A DNA stretch of 6,160 nucleotides from Clostridia bacterium (lineage in GTDB: Bacteria > Bacillota > Clostridia > Christensenellales > Borkfalkiaceae). Below the pieces are notes generated by a model. That model was not told the origin of the DNA. It saw only the letters and a list, made by a program, of their open reading frames with translations, and did no database searches. This document shows positions 1 to 5,914 of this stretch, piece after piece. The stretch covers positions 1-6,160 of the forward strand of contig JAIDIR010000213.1 of assembly GCA_029052615.1 (NCBI GenBank), read 5' to 3'. Position 1 is the stretch's first letter. The number at the start of each line of letters is the position of its first letter. Both the position numbers and the translations under genes were made by a program.

Positions 1-131
1 GGATAAGGTCCGATGCCTATTATATCACCGCAACAAATAATCTTATCGCACTTTTCCGCGTTAAACATTTGAATAACTTTGTCCAAAGCTATGACGTTGC
101 TGTGAACGTCCGTAATAATTCCGATTTTCAT
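1..131 (-). CDS. Metallophosphoesterase, YfcE-like (partial, C-terminal part beyond left edge)
   Basis: This is the N-terminal 43 complete codons of a calcineurin-like phosphoesterase, read from an ATG at 131-129. The visible protein begins MKIGIITDVHSN and carries two metal-binding blocks of the family: D8-x-H10 in the first block and G35-D36 in the second, followed by GIGPYP, close to the GDxxGxGPxP form of the YfcE-type (PF12850) phosphoesterases. Members are cytoplasmic, use two divalent metals and hydrolyse phosphomonoesters or phosphodiesters; the substrate cannot be told from this fragment. The catalytic histidines of the C-terminal half are outside the window. There is no Shine-Dalgarno motif before the ATG, and a promoter -10 box lies only six bases upstream of it, so the message may be leaderless. 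The family call is secure, the exact function is not. Confidence 0.85.
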   Translation of the reverse strand, partial: MKIGIITDVHSNVIALDKVIQMFNAEKCDKIICCGDIIGIGPY

Positions 132-166
132 TGCTTAATTATAACTTAAATCAAAAAGCAATGCAA
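132..166 (-). promoter_or_regulatory. Sigma-A-type promoter of the metallophosphoesterase gene
   Basis: On the minus strand a perfect TATAAT (143-138) lies 17 bases downstream of TTGCAT (166-161). The expected transcription start, about seven bases after the -10 box, falls on the A of the ATG at 131. The -35 box matches the consensus at only three of six positions, but the -10 box and spacing are ideal. The lack of any ribosome binding site between the -10 box and the ATG fits a leaderless transcript. Confidence 0.6.
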
Positions 167-288
167 CGGCGTGACCGCCCTTTTCTTAAAAAATGCGGCG
201 TATTTATTTTTGTAAATGATTTATGCATTTTTGTGGTGCCTTAAACATATTATTTGGTAAAGTAACAAAGACAAAAAATTTATATTAT

Positions 289-293
289 AGGAG
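289..293 (+). promoter_or_regulatory. Ribosome binding site AGGAG of the 77-residue protein
   Basis: AGGAG sits nine bases before the ATG at 303 in an otherwise very AT-rich leader. It fixes the start and the strand of this small gene. The 132-302 gap holds no other gene; no -35/-10 pair with normal spacing could be found for this gene, although AT-rich -10-like hexamers (for example TATTAT at 248-253 and 283-288) are present. Confidence 0.8.
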
Positions 294-302
294 ATATATT
301 AT

Positions 303-536
303 ATGGACAAGAACACCACTACCACCCCCGCACCCGTGACACCGGCACCTACCGCAGAAGAGTTATGCGGCTCGGTGAACATCCTTGACACCACCCATCT
401 TAAGAACCTCGTTGACGACCTTTCCAAGCTTTACAGCACGTCCGTTTGCACGAAGGTTGCAACAGATACCAAGATTGCGGCAGAGAAGCGCCTCATCCAG
501 GCAATCCGCGCCAACCTCGACCGCTACGAGGGTTAA
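303..536 (+). CDS. Small protein of unknown function with Thr/Pro-rich N-terminus
   Basis: I do not recognise this 77-residue protein. Residues 4-18 are a low-complexity stretch of Thr, Pro and Ala (TTTTPAPVTPAPTA), probably disordered. Residues 30-75 look helical and charged (many Lys, Asp, Arg, Leu), and there are two cysteines, C22 and C49. There is no signal peptide or membrane segment, so it is probably cytoplasmic. Three things support it as a real gene: a strong AGGAG nine bases before the ATG, an intrinsic terminator 26 bases after the stop, and codon use typical of heavily translated genes (all six Lys are AAG, all four Asn are AAC, all three Arg are CGC, three of four Ile are ATC). 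The neighbouring genes use AAA, ATA and ATT freely. It stands alone as a single-gene transcription unit. Abundant expression is inferred from codons only. Confidence 0.8.
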   Translation: MDKNTTTTPAPVTPAPTAEELCGSVNILDTTHLKNLVDDLSKLYSTSVCTKVATDTKIAAEKRLIQAIRANLDRYEG

Positions 537-562
537 ATAAAAATACAACCATCATAAACTTT

Positions 563-597
563 AAAGCTCAGACACGAAACAGTGTTTGAGCTTTTTG
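563..597 (+). terminator. Intrinsic terminator of the 77-residue protein gene
   Basis: A 13-bp stem (563-575 with 582-594, one G-U pair, AAAGCTCA as the outer part of the left arm) encloses a six-base GAAACA loop and runs into a T-tract (592-596). It lies 26 bases after the stop codon and separates this gene from the acyltransferase, which has its own promoter. Confidence 0.88.
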
Positions 598-623
598 CTT
601 ATGCGTTGATTTGGCATTTATTA

Positions 624-652
624 TTGCCTTAATTGCTAACCTGTGCTATAAT
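624..652 (+). promoter_or_regulatory. Promoter of the acyltransferase gene, extended -10
   Basis: TTGCCT (624-629) and a perfect TATAAT (647-652) are separated by exactly 17 bases. A TG dinucleotide one base before the -10 box (644-645) gives an extended -10 element. The predicted start near 659 leaves a leader of about eight bases before the ATG at 667, with no Shine-Dalgarno motif in it. Confidence 0.75.
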
Positions 653-666
653 AAACTTACTTTAAT

Positions 667-1683
667 ATGGAAACCACTAAAAGCTTAAGACAATCGAATT
701 TTGAAATACTCAGGATTATAAGCATGCTTATGATTATAGGTCATCACGTTGCTATGCACGGCGGATATTCTTCTGTTGAAAGCGTAGTTATAAGCGATTA
801 TATAATCAGGTTGTTTACAATCGGCGGTAAATTAGGTGTCAATATTTTCGTGTTAATCAGCGGTTATTTTTTGATAAATTCCAAATTCAAAATCAAAAAG
901 GCACTGACGATATTTGCACAAGTATTTTTTTATTCCGTTCTGATTTCTTCAATTTTTCTTATTTTCGGAAAAGTACAATTCTCCAAAGACTTATTATTAA
1001 GTATGCTTTTGCCTATTTCCTTAAACGTTTGGTGGTTTGTAAGCATATATTTTATAACTTATTGCTTGTCGCCCTTTTTAAATATTTTAGTTAAGAATTG
1101 CGGACAAAAGCTTCATTTAATTCTGATATTTTTTCTTTTAGTCGTTCAATGTATCGTAAATAACGTTTTGGGTGTAGCTCATTTATCAAACGTTGCGTGG
1201 TTTATTACTCTATACTTAATATCGGCTTACATAAAGATATATCCGCATAAATTATTTAATTCAAACAAAATCGCTGTACCTGTAAGTTTAGGCACGTTGG
1301 TTATAATAGCGGTATTTAACGTATTTTTAAAAGTAAATTTATGGGAAATGGTGAATTTTGTTTGCCTTGTTTGCTCGGTTGCCATATTTTGTTCTTTTAA
1401 AAATTTCACCATTCCGAACAGTAAAATTATTAATGCAATAGCTAAAACGACTTTCGGTATTTATCTGATACACGATCACCCTTTGGTGCGGAGTTTTTTG
1501 TGGGTTGAATTATTGAAATGTCCCTACCACTATCAATTAAATACGTTTATTTGCTTTGTAATAGTAGCAATTATTGCGGTATTTATTGCTTGTATGATAA
1601 TTGATTTTATAAGGGAATTACTTTTTAAAGCCGTAATTATTATCATAAAAAGAATTAGGCGTAAGAAACCAATTACGGAATAA
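667..1683 (+). CDS. Acyltransferase family 3 membrane protein (probable surface-glycan O-acyltransferase)
   Basis: This 338-residue polytopic membrane protein belongs to the acyltransferase 3 family (PF01757, the OatA/WecH-type fold), whose members transfer acetyl or other acyl groups to cell-surface sugars. The opening block NFEILRIISMLMIIGHH (residues 11-27) is the family signature, with the conserved His pair H26-H27 at the end of the first membrane helix. Near the C-terminus FGIYLIHDHPLVRSFLW (263-279) is a second characteristic block. About ten hydrophobic helices span the protein and a basic tail (KRIRRKK, 328-334) ends it; no extracellular SGNH domain is fused. The length is normal for the family. 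The start at 667 is chosen because it precedes the signature block and follows a good promoter, although no ribosome binding site is present. The gene is clearly more AT-rich (about one third G+C in stretches I counted) than the flavodiiron and ABC genes, suggesting acquisition. The acceptor sugar is unknown; no glycan gene is adjacent. Confidence 0.88.
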   Translation: METTKSLRQSNFEILRIISMLMIIGHHVAMHGGYSSVESVVISDYIIRLFTIGGKLGVNIFVLISGYFLINSKFKIKKALTIFAQVFFYSVLISSIFLIFGKVQFSKDLLLSMLLPISLNVWWFVSIYFITYCLSPFLNILVKNCGQKLHLILIFFLLVVQCIVNNVLGVAHLSNVAWFITLYLISAYIKIYPHKLFNSNKIAVPVSLGTLVIIAVFNVFLKVNLWEMVNFVCLVCSVAIFCSFKNFTIPNSKIINAIAKTTFGIYLIHDHPLVRSFLWVELLKCPYHYQLNTFICFVIVAIIAVFIACMIIDFIRELLFKAVIIIIKRIRRKKPITE

Positions 1684-1702
1684 TATTCACCACTCCACAA
1701 TT

Positions 1703-1742
1703 AAAAAAGCCCTTAAACGGGATATCCGTTTAAGGGCTTTTA
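1703..1742. terminator. Bidirectional terminator between acyltransferase and ZIP genes
   Basis: A perfect 16-bp stem (1705-1720 with 1726-1741) encloses a five-base GATAT loop. It has an A-run on the left (1703-1708) and a T-run on the right (1738-1741), so it can stop transcription from both sides. It sits between the stop of the acyltransferase (1683) and the stop of the convergent ZIP gene (1754). Confidence 0.9.
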
Positions 1743-1753
1743 ATACGTCCGTT

Positions 1754-2611
1754 TTAAAACATTACCAGAAGGAAGCCGGCTATCACGCCTAGGAAAAGGG
1801 CGAATGCGGGCAGCTTACTGCGCCACATTAAAATCGATTCGGGCAGTAGCTCGCCGAAAACGACGTACAGCATTGCGCCGCTTGCAAAGCCTAAAGAAAG
1901 CACAAGCATTATATCGTTAATGCCGCCCAACGCAAACCCGAGCAGTGCGCCGAACACCGTAGGCAGACCACTGAGTGCGGTAAGCGCAACCGCCTTGGGC
2001 TTTTTCATTCCGCCCGAAATGAGCGGCACCGAAACCGCCATACCCTCCGGCACGTTGTGCAAGCCGATGACGATAGCCATAATAAATCCGCTGCCCGTAA
2101 ACAGGTCGGTCATCACGTCCGACGTTGCGTAGGAGGCGCCAATAACCATACCTTCGGGCAGGTTGTGCAGCGCTATTGCAAACATCATTACAAGCCCAGC
2201 AACGAACAGATTGGACTTGGAATCCTTGTGCGTTTCGTAGTGGTTGGAATGAATAAGCTCGTCCAGATCGTCCGCCGTTGCGGGGTGGTTTTCGTCGATA
2301 TGCTTGACCTCGTGGTTGGTCTTTTTGTCGATAAAGAAGTTCAGCAGGTACACCACTGCGTAGCCCACGGCGACTGCGGCAACGACGATTAAAGGCGTAA
2401 GCTTGGGCATAGTGCCCTCTTTCATCATTTCAATGGGCTGGCTCATTAAATCAAAACAGACGACGGCAAGCATTATGCCCGCGGCAAACGACAAAAGCAA
2501 GCTTACGATTTTATTGGAATCGCGCTTCATTACCGCGCCCACTACTCCGCCCAGTCCCGTGCCGATTACGCCCGAGATAAAAGTTATCAGAGCTATTACC
2601 AGATAATCCAT
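1754..2611 (-). CDS. ZIP-family divalent metal transporter (ZupT/GufA-like)
   Basis: From the ATG at 2611 this encodes a 285-residue inner-membrane protein of the ZIP family (PF02535), which brings Zn2+ and often Fe2+ or Mn2+ into the cytoplasm. The two metal-binding signatures are intact: HNLPEG (residues 149-154) and HNVPEG (185-190) in the fourth and fifth predicted membrane helices. Between helices three and four is a loop (about 96-134) rich in His and acidic residues (H100, H104, H109, H121, H124, H128), as expected for the variable ZIP loop. Eight hydrophobic segments are recognisable. A longer reading from a TTG at 2647 is rejected: that TTG is the -35 hexamer and the extension covers the -10 box. 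No Shine-Dalgarno motif precedes the ATG. The gene stands alone and is transcribed divergently from the flavodiiron gene. Metal preference cannot be read from sequence, so no symbol is given. Confidence 0.9.
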   Translation of the reverse strand: MDYLVIALITFISGVIGTGLGGVVGAVMKRDSNKIVSLLLSFAAGIMLAVVCFDLMSQPIEMMKEGTMPKLTPLIVVAAVAVGYAVVYLLNFFIDKKTNHEVKHIDENHPATADDLDELIHSNHYETHKDSKSNLFVAGLVMMFAIALHNLPEGMVIGASYATSDVMTDLFTGSGFIMAIVIGLHNVPEGMAVSVPLISGGMKKPKAVALTALSGLPTVFGALLGFALGGINDIMLVLSLGFASGAMLYVVFGELLPESILMWRSKLPAFALFLGVIAGFLLVMF

Positions 2612-2647
2612 ACGGTCTATTATAAGCGCGTATGCGCCATAAAGCAA
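2612..2647 (-). promoter_or_regulatory. Promoter of the ZIP transporter gene, start site next to ATG
   Basis: On the minus strand TTGCTT (2647-2642) and a perfect TATAAT (2624-2619) are separated by exactly 17 bases. Seven bases lie between the -10 box and the ATG at 2611, so transcription should begin at about 2612-2611, giving a leaderless or nearly leaderless message. No ribosome binding site is visible, in agreement. Confidence 0.7.
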
Positions 2648-2657
2648 GCGTATACGC
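2628..2657. promoter_or_regulatory. Candidate operator: two GCGTATRCGC sites in the ZIP promoter
   Basis: GCGTATGCGC (2628-2637) and GCGTATACGC (2648-2657) differ at one position and start 20 bases apart, close to two helical turns. The second is a perfect 10-base palindrome abutting the outer edge of the -35 box; the first fills the spacer between the -35 and -10 boxes. This position would suit a repressor, for example one sensing metal. The sites do not resemble the published Zur, MntR or Fur boxes that I know, so the regulator is unidentified and the role is inference. Confidence 0.4.
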
Positions 2658-2702
2658 AGCCGTTTAATTTTTTAGCAAGTTTATTATTTGCCGCCTTAAA
2701 AG

Positions 2703-2731
2703 TTGACTTGTATTCTGAAAGCGAGTATTAT
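2703..2731 (+). promoter_or_regulatory. Promoter of the flavodiiron protein gene
   Basis: TTGACT (2703-2708, five of six consensus positions) and TATTAT (2726-2731, five of six) are separated by exactly 17 bases. The start is expected near 2738, giving a leader of about 27 bases that contains the ribosome binding site, unlike the ZIP gene across the divergent region. Confidence 0.75.
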
Positions 2732-2749
2732 AAAAACCGAATTAAATTT

Positions 2750-2756
2750 AAGGAAG
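2750..2756 (+). promoter_or_regulatory. Ribosome binding site AAGGAAG that fixes the flavodiiron start
   Basis: AAGGAAG lies eight bases before the ATG at 2765. It shows that translation starts there and not at the in-frame upstream TTG codon at 2708, which would fall within the promoter region. Confidence 0.85.
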
Positions 2757-2764
2757 TTTTTATT

Positions 2765-3916
2765 ATGTTTAACGTAACCGACGACATTATATACGTAGGC
2801 GTGGACGACCTTGACATAGACCTTTTCGAGGGGCAGTATAAAGTTCCGCACGGCGTTTCTTACAATTCGTACGTGTGCCTTGACAAAAAGATTGCGGTGT
2901 TCGACACGGTTGATATACGCAAGGCGGACGAATGGCTTAAAAACGTGGAAAGCGCGTTGAACGGCGCGCAGCCCGACTACCTTATAGTTTCGCACGTGGA
3001 GCCCGACCATTCGGCAAGCATACCCGCTTTTTTGAAAAAATATCCGTCCGCAACAGTCGTCGGCAACGAAAAGACTTTCGTGCTGATTAAAAGATTTTAC
3101 GGCGATATAGTGACCGAAAAGCTGACCGTTAAAGACGGCGGCGAGCTGGATTTGGGCAGGCATAAAATAACCTTCGTATTCGCGCCTATGGTGCACTGGC
3201 CCGAGGTTATGGTATCCTACGACAGCACTGACGGCATACTGTTTTCGGCTGACGGTTTCGGCAAATTCGGGGCGCTTTCGCACGACGAGCCCTGGCTTGA
3301 CGAAGCGAGAAGGTATTTTATAAACATAGTCGGCAAGTATGGCGTGCCCGTGCAGGGCTTATTAAAAAAGGCGTCCGCGTTGAAAATAAACGCTATCTGC
3401 CCCCTCCACGGTCCCGTACTGAAGGAAAACCTTGGATATTATATCGGCAAGTACGACGTTTGGAGTTCGTATACGCCCGAGGAGGACGGCGTTTTGATTG
3501 CTTACGCCTCGGTTTACGGCAATACCGCCGCGGCGGCAAAGAAGCTTGCGGAGGAATTGCAGGCGCGCGGCGTTAAAGCCGAGGTTGCCGATTTGAACCG
3601 CTGCGATACGGCTCAGGCTGTTGCCGACGCGTTTAAATATTCCAAGCTGGTTATGGCAAGCATAACTTACGACGGCAACGTTATGCCCTGTGCAGATGCG
3701 TTTATAAACAAGCTGAAAGTAAAGAATTATTGCAACCGTACCGTTGCGTTTATTCAGAACGGAAGCTGGGCGCCCATTTCGGCTAAGCTTATGCGCGCGA
3801 CTTTCGAGAGCTTTAAAAATATATCCTTCTGCGAGACTGCGGTAACCGTAAATTCCGCAGTTGACGGCGATGCGCTTGCTCAGATTGAAGCGCTTGCGGC
3901 TGAGCTTGCAAAGTAA
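2765..3916 (+). CDS. fprA: A-type flavoprotein / flavodiiron protein (O2 or NO reductase)
   Basis: This 383-residue cytoplasmic enzyme has the two-domain layout of flavodiiron proteins: a metallo-beta-lactamase-like domain (about 1-240) with a non-haem diiron site and a C-terminal flavodoxin domain (about 242-383) that binds FMN. All seven expected iron ligands are visible: H77, E79, D81 and H82 in HVEPDH, then H144 (in MVHWPE), D163 (in SADGFG) and H215 (in CPLHGP). The FMN phosphate loop is seen at ASVYGNT (248-254), and NGSWAP (332-337) matches a second flavin-contact region. Family members reduce O2 to water and/or NO to N2O with electrons from rubredoxin or F420H2, protecting anaerobes. 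No rubredoxin or flavin reductase domain is fused, so this is the simple class A type and needs a separate electron donor not found here. Length is normal. It is a single-gene unit with its own promoter and terminator. The preference between O2 and NO cannot be decided from sequence. Confidence 0.93.
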   Translation: MFNVTDDIIYVGVDDLDIDLFEGQYKVPHGVSYNSYVCLDKKIAVFDTVDIRKADEWLKNVESALNGAQPDYLIVSHVEPDHSASIPAFLKKYPSATVVGNEKTFVLIKRFYGDIVTEKLTVKDGGELDLGRHKITFVFAPMVHWPEVMVSYDSTDGILFSADGFGKFGALSHDEPWLDEARRYFINIVGKYGVPVQGLLKKASALKINAICPLHGPVLKENLGYYIGKYDVWSSYTPEEDGVLIAYASVYGNTAAAAKKLAEELQARGVKAEVADLNRCDTAQAVADAFKYSKLVMASITYDGNVMPCADAFINKLKVKNYCNRTVAFIQNGSWAPISAKLMRATFESFKNISFCETAVTVNSAVDGDALAQIEALAAELAK

Positions 3917-3922
3917 ATAATA

Positions 3923-3970
3923 AGAAAAAATATGCGGGGGCGGACTTTTAAAAGTCCGCCCCCGCCTTCG
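3923..3970. terminator. Bidirectional terminator between flavodiiron and ABC permease genes
   Basis: A perfect, G+C-rich 16-bp inverted repeat occupies 3934-3949 and 3950-3965 (GCGGGGGCGG arm, TTTTAAAA centre). For the minus-strand permease gene the hairpin is followed by ATATTTTTTCTT, a strong T-tract; for the flavodiiron gene it is followed by the weaker CTTCGTTTT. It lies 17 bases from each of the two convergent stop codons (3916 and 3983). Confidence 0.9.
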
Positions 3971-3982
3971 TTTTACTTTAAA

Positions 3983-5914
3983 TCATTCGATTGCTTTAAG
4001 CGATTCGTTCATATCTATCTTCACTATTTTGCGGCGCAGAAGCAGCGTTACGAACGCGGTGAACGCCAGCACTACGAACGGCGCGATAAGCCACACGAAC
4101 CAGCTTACGCCCGCCAGCGTGCCCATTCCCATAGCGCCGAACACCGCCCATATGAGCAGTGCCGACAGCGGATAGCCGAAAAGTATGCCGACGGCGGTAT
4201 CTATATACACCTCGCGGTAGATATACCCCGCCACCTCGCGGTCGTGATAGCCAAGGACCATAAGCGTTGCAATTTCTCGGTTGCGCTCGCTTATGTTGAT
4301 GTTGGTAAGCGTGTATATGACGACAGCGGTCAATAGCCCCGCGAACACTACCACCACCGCGGCAACCGCCATTACCGACGGCGAGTTTATGCCGTGGAAG
4401 AGGCACAAATCCAGAAGCGCAAGCCCCGCAAGCACGAGTGCGGTCGAAAACGCGACCGCAACGACCGTCATTAAAAAGCGGCTCATATACCTTAAAACGT
4501 TGCGCGTCGTCGACTTGTACTTGAACGAAAGCAAATTCCAGATGAACGGTATGCGTTCCAGAAAAACCTTTTTGCCCGCTTTGGGAGCTTTGGGGCGCAG
4601 CAGGTTGGCGGGCTTATCCGCCGTAAGCTTATGCCCCGCCAGCACGGTTGAAATAAGGGTAACCAGCACTATTCCAAAGAACACCGCAAGGTAGAACCAC
4701 AGCGTTATTCTGGGCGTCATGGGCGGCATTGTGAACGAATAGTTGAACACCACGTACAGAAGGGTTGCAACGCCCATTTCCACGAAGTACGCCCCCGCTC
4801 CGCCTATGCCGCAGCCTATCATTGCAAACAGCACGTACTTGAAAATTATGCGCCACGACGGATAGCCGAGAGTACTAAGACACGCAACCTGGGCGCGCTC
4901 CTCCTCGATAAGCCTGGTCATAGTCGAAAGCACGACGAGCGCCGTGACGAGCAGGAAAGCAATCATTAAGACTATGCAGATGCCGCGCACCTTTGCGCCG
5001 TAGGATACCAGCGCGTTGAAGCTGTAATTGTCGTACAGGGTGAGCGCGCGCACGCTTTCGTCGCCGCCGAGCATTTCGGTAAGGGCACTCTGCTCTCCTT
5101 CGATATAGGACTTATATTCTTTGCCGAACGCATTGAAAACGCTGCGGTTATTTAAAGCCACGTATAAATCGCCCTTGGGCAGCAGCTTTTGCGAAAACAC
5201 CGTCGGCACGATATCAAACGGCAAATATAAAATGTTGTCGACCGTAATCAACTCGTTTACGGCGTTTATATTGTCGGGTATTTCCACGTCCTCGCCGTTT
5301 TTATAGCTCGGCTCGCCGTCCACGCCGAAGGTCAGGGGCGACAGCACCGTCCTCGTTACCGTGACCGTTTTCGTGAGTATTTCGTCGGGCATTGCCGCGA
5401 GCTGCGGCGGTATTGCGCCGTCCGAAAGCTGAGTTAAAATATCCTTGAAATTCAGTTTTATTTCCGTTCCGAGGGGCACGCCCTTAATCTTGTTGTCCTT
5501 CTCTTCAGCGCAGATTTTTATATCCGCCGCGATATCGTCATTAACGGCGCGTTCGGTCTGCTTGTTGACCGTCTGCTCGCCGTCGAAAAAGTACAGTCTT
5601 ACAAGCTGCTTTTCGCCTTCTATCTCTATTTCGACGTCCAGCGACGCGCCCGCGTTTACGTTGTCTTCGCCGTACCTCGCCTTAACTTCGTCAATTTGCG
5701 ACTGCGAAAAGCCATCCGCCTTTCTGCTCTTTACGATAAAGTCGCTGACGTTCTGCGCACGGTAATAGTCGGTGAGCGAATAATTGATTTTGTCCACAGC
5801 ACTGCCTATACCCGCAATAAAACCGACGCTGATGACCACCATAAAAATTATGGACAACAGGCGCGTAAAGTGCTTTTTAAAGACGCGGAGCAGTGTTTTT
5901 AAATAAGTTTTCAC
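3983..5914 (-). CDS. ABC transporter permease, FtsX/MacB-type
   Basis: This membrane subunit of about 643 residues belongs to the FtsX-like permease family (PF02687, COG0577). Numbering from the first of two adjacent GTG codons (5917), helix 1 is at about 20-40, followed by a large extracytoplasmic domain (about 41-308), three helices (about 312-332, 360-392, 406-427), a basic linker (about 428-480), a fifth helix (481-503) and three more (514-538, 568-592, 606-627). The repeated block with EEERAQVACLSTLGY (338-352) and SERNREIATLMVLGY (543-557) marks the cytoplasmic coupling segment of each FtsX unit. Only the first half has a large outer domain. Such permeases act as MacB-like mechanotransducers or exporters of peptides, lipids or drugs; the substrate is unknown. 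GAGGAG (5928-5923) is five bases from the GTG at 5917 and eight from the GTG at 5914; the latter is preferred and gives a GTGA overlap with the ATPase stop, which indicates translational coupling. Confidence 0.9.
   Translation of the reverse strand: MKTYLKTLLRVFKKHFTRLLSIIFMVVISVGFIAGIGSAVDKINYSLTDYYRAQNVSDFIVKSRKADGFSQSQIDEVKARYGEDNVNAGASLDVEIEIEGEKQLVRLYFFDGEQTVNKQTERAVNDDIAADIKICAEEKDNKIKGVPLGTEIKLNFKDILTQLSDGAIPPQLAAMPDEILTKTVTVTRTVLSPLTFGVDGEPSYKNGEDVEIPDNINAVNELITVDNILYLPFDIVPTVFSQKLLPKGDLYVALNNRSVFNAFGKEYKSYIEGEQSALTEMLGGDESVRALTLYDNYSFNALVSYGAKVRGICIVLMIAFLLVTALVVLSTMTRLIEEERAQVACLSTLGYPSWRIIFKYVLFAMIGCGIGGAGAYFVEMGVATLLYVVFNYSFTMPPMTPRITLWFYLAVFFGIVLVTLISTVLAGHKLTADKPANLLRPKAPKAGKKVFLERIPFIWNLLSFKYKSTTRNVLRYMSRFLMTVVAVAFSTALVLAGLALLDLCLFHGINSPSVMAVAAVVVVFAGLLTAVVIYTLTNINISERNREIATLMVLGYHDREVAGYIYREVYIDTAVGILFGYPLSALLIWAVFGAMGMGTLAGVSWFVWLIAPFVVLAFTAFVTLLLRRKIVKIDMNESLKAIE

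Noticed and set aside
168..179. GGCG-TGAC-CGCC hairpin followed by CTTTTCTT as a terminator or operator
   Set aside because: The stem is only four base pairs and no gene on the plus strand ends just before it.
254..288. TTGGTA (254-259) with TATATT or TATTAT (281-288) as promoter of the 77-residue protein
   Set aside because: The spacing would be 21-23 bases, well outside the 16-18 range seen at the other four promoters here.
363..548. 61-residue open frame on the minus strand opposite the 77-residue protein
   Set aside because: The plus-strand reading has the ribosome binding site, codon bias and terminator in the right orientation; the antisense frame has none of these.
2612..2647. N-terminal extension of the ZIP protein from a TTG at 2647
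   Set aside because: The TTG is the first three bases of the -35 hexamer and the extension covers the -10 box and a candidate operator; the ATG at 2611 begins directly with the first membrane helix.
2708..2764. N-terminal extension of the flavodiiron protein from a TTG at 2708
   Set aside because: It begins at the end of the -35 box and runs through the -10 box and the ribosome binding site; the ATG at 2765 has AAGGAAG at ideal distance and matches the usual family N-terminus.
2696..3283. 195-residue open frame on the minus strand opposite the flavodiiron gene
   Set aside because: It is a shadow of a fully supported gene with all diiron ligands; the antisense product shows no domain and no ribosome binding site of its own.
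3996..4406. 136-residue open frame on the minus strand in another frame of the permease
   Set aside because: Its Arg/Gly/His-rich translation lacks any motif and it lies wholly within the second FtsX unit.
3932..4694. Open frames on the plus strand (3932-4336, 4281-4694) opposite the permease
   Set aside because: The first begins inside the terminator hairpin and both have low-complexity, His/Arg- or Ser/Thr-rich translations typical of antisense frames; the permease on the other strand has clear FtsX features.
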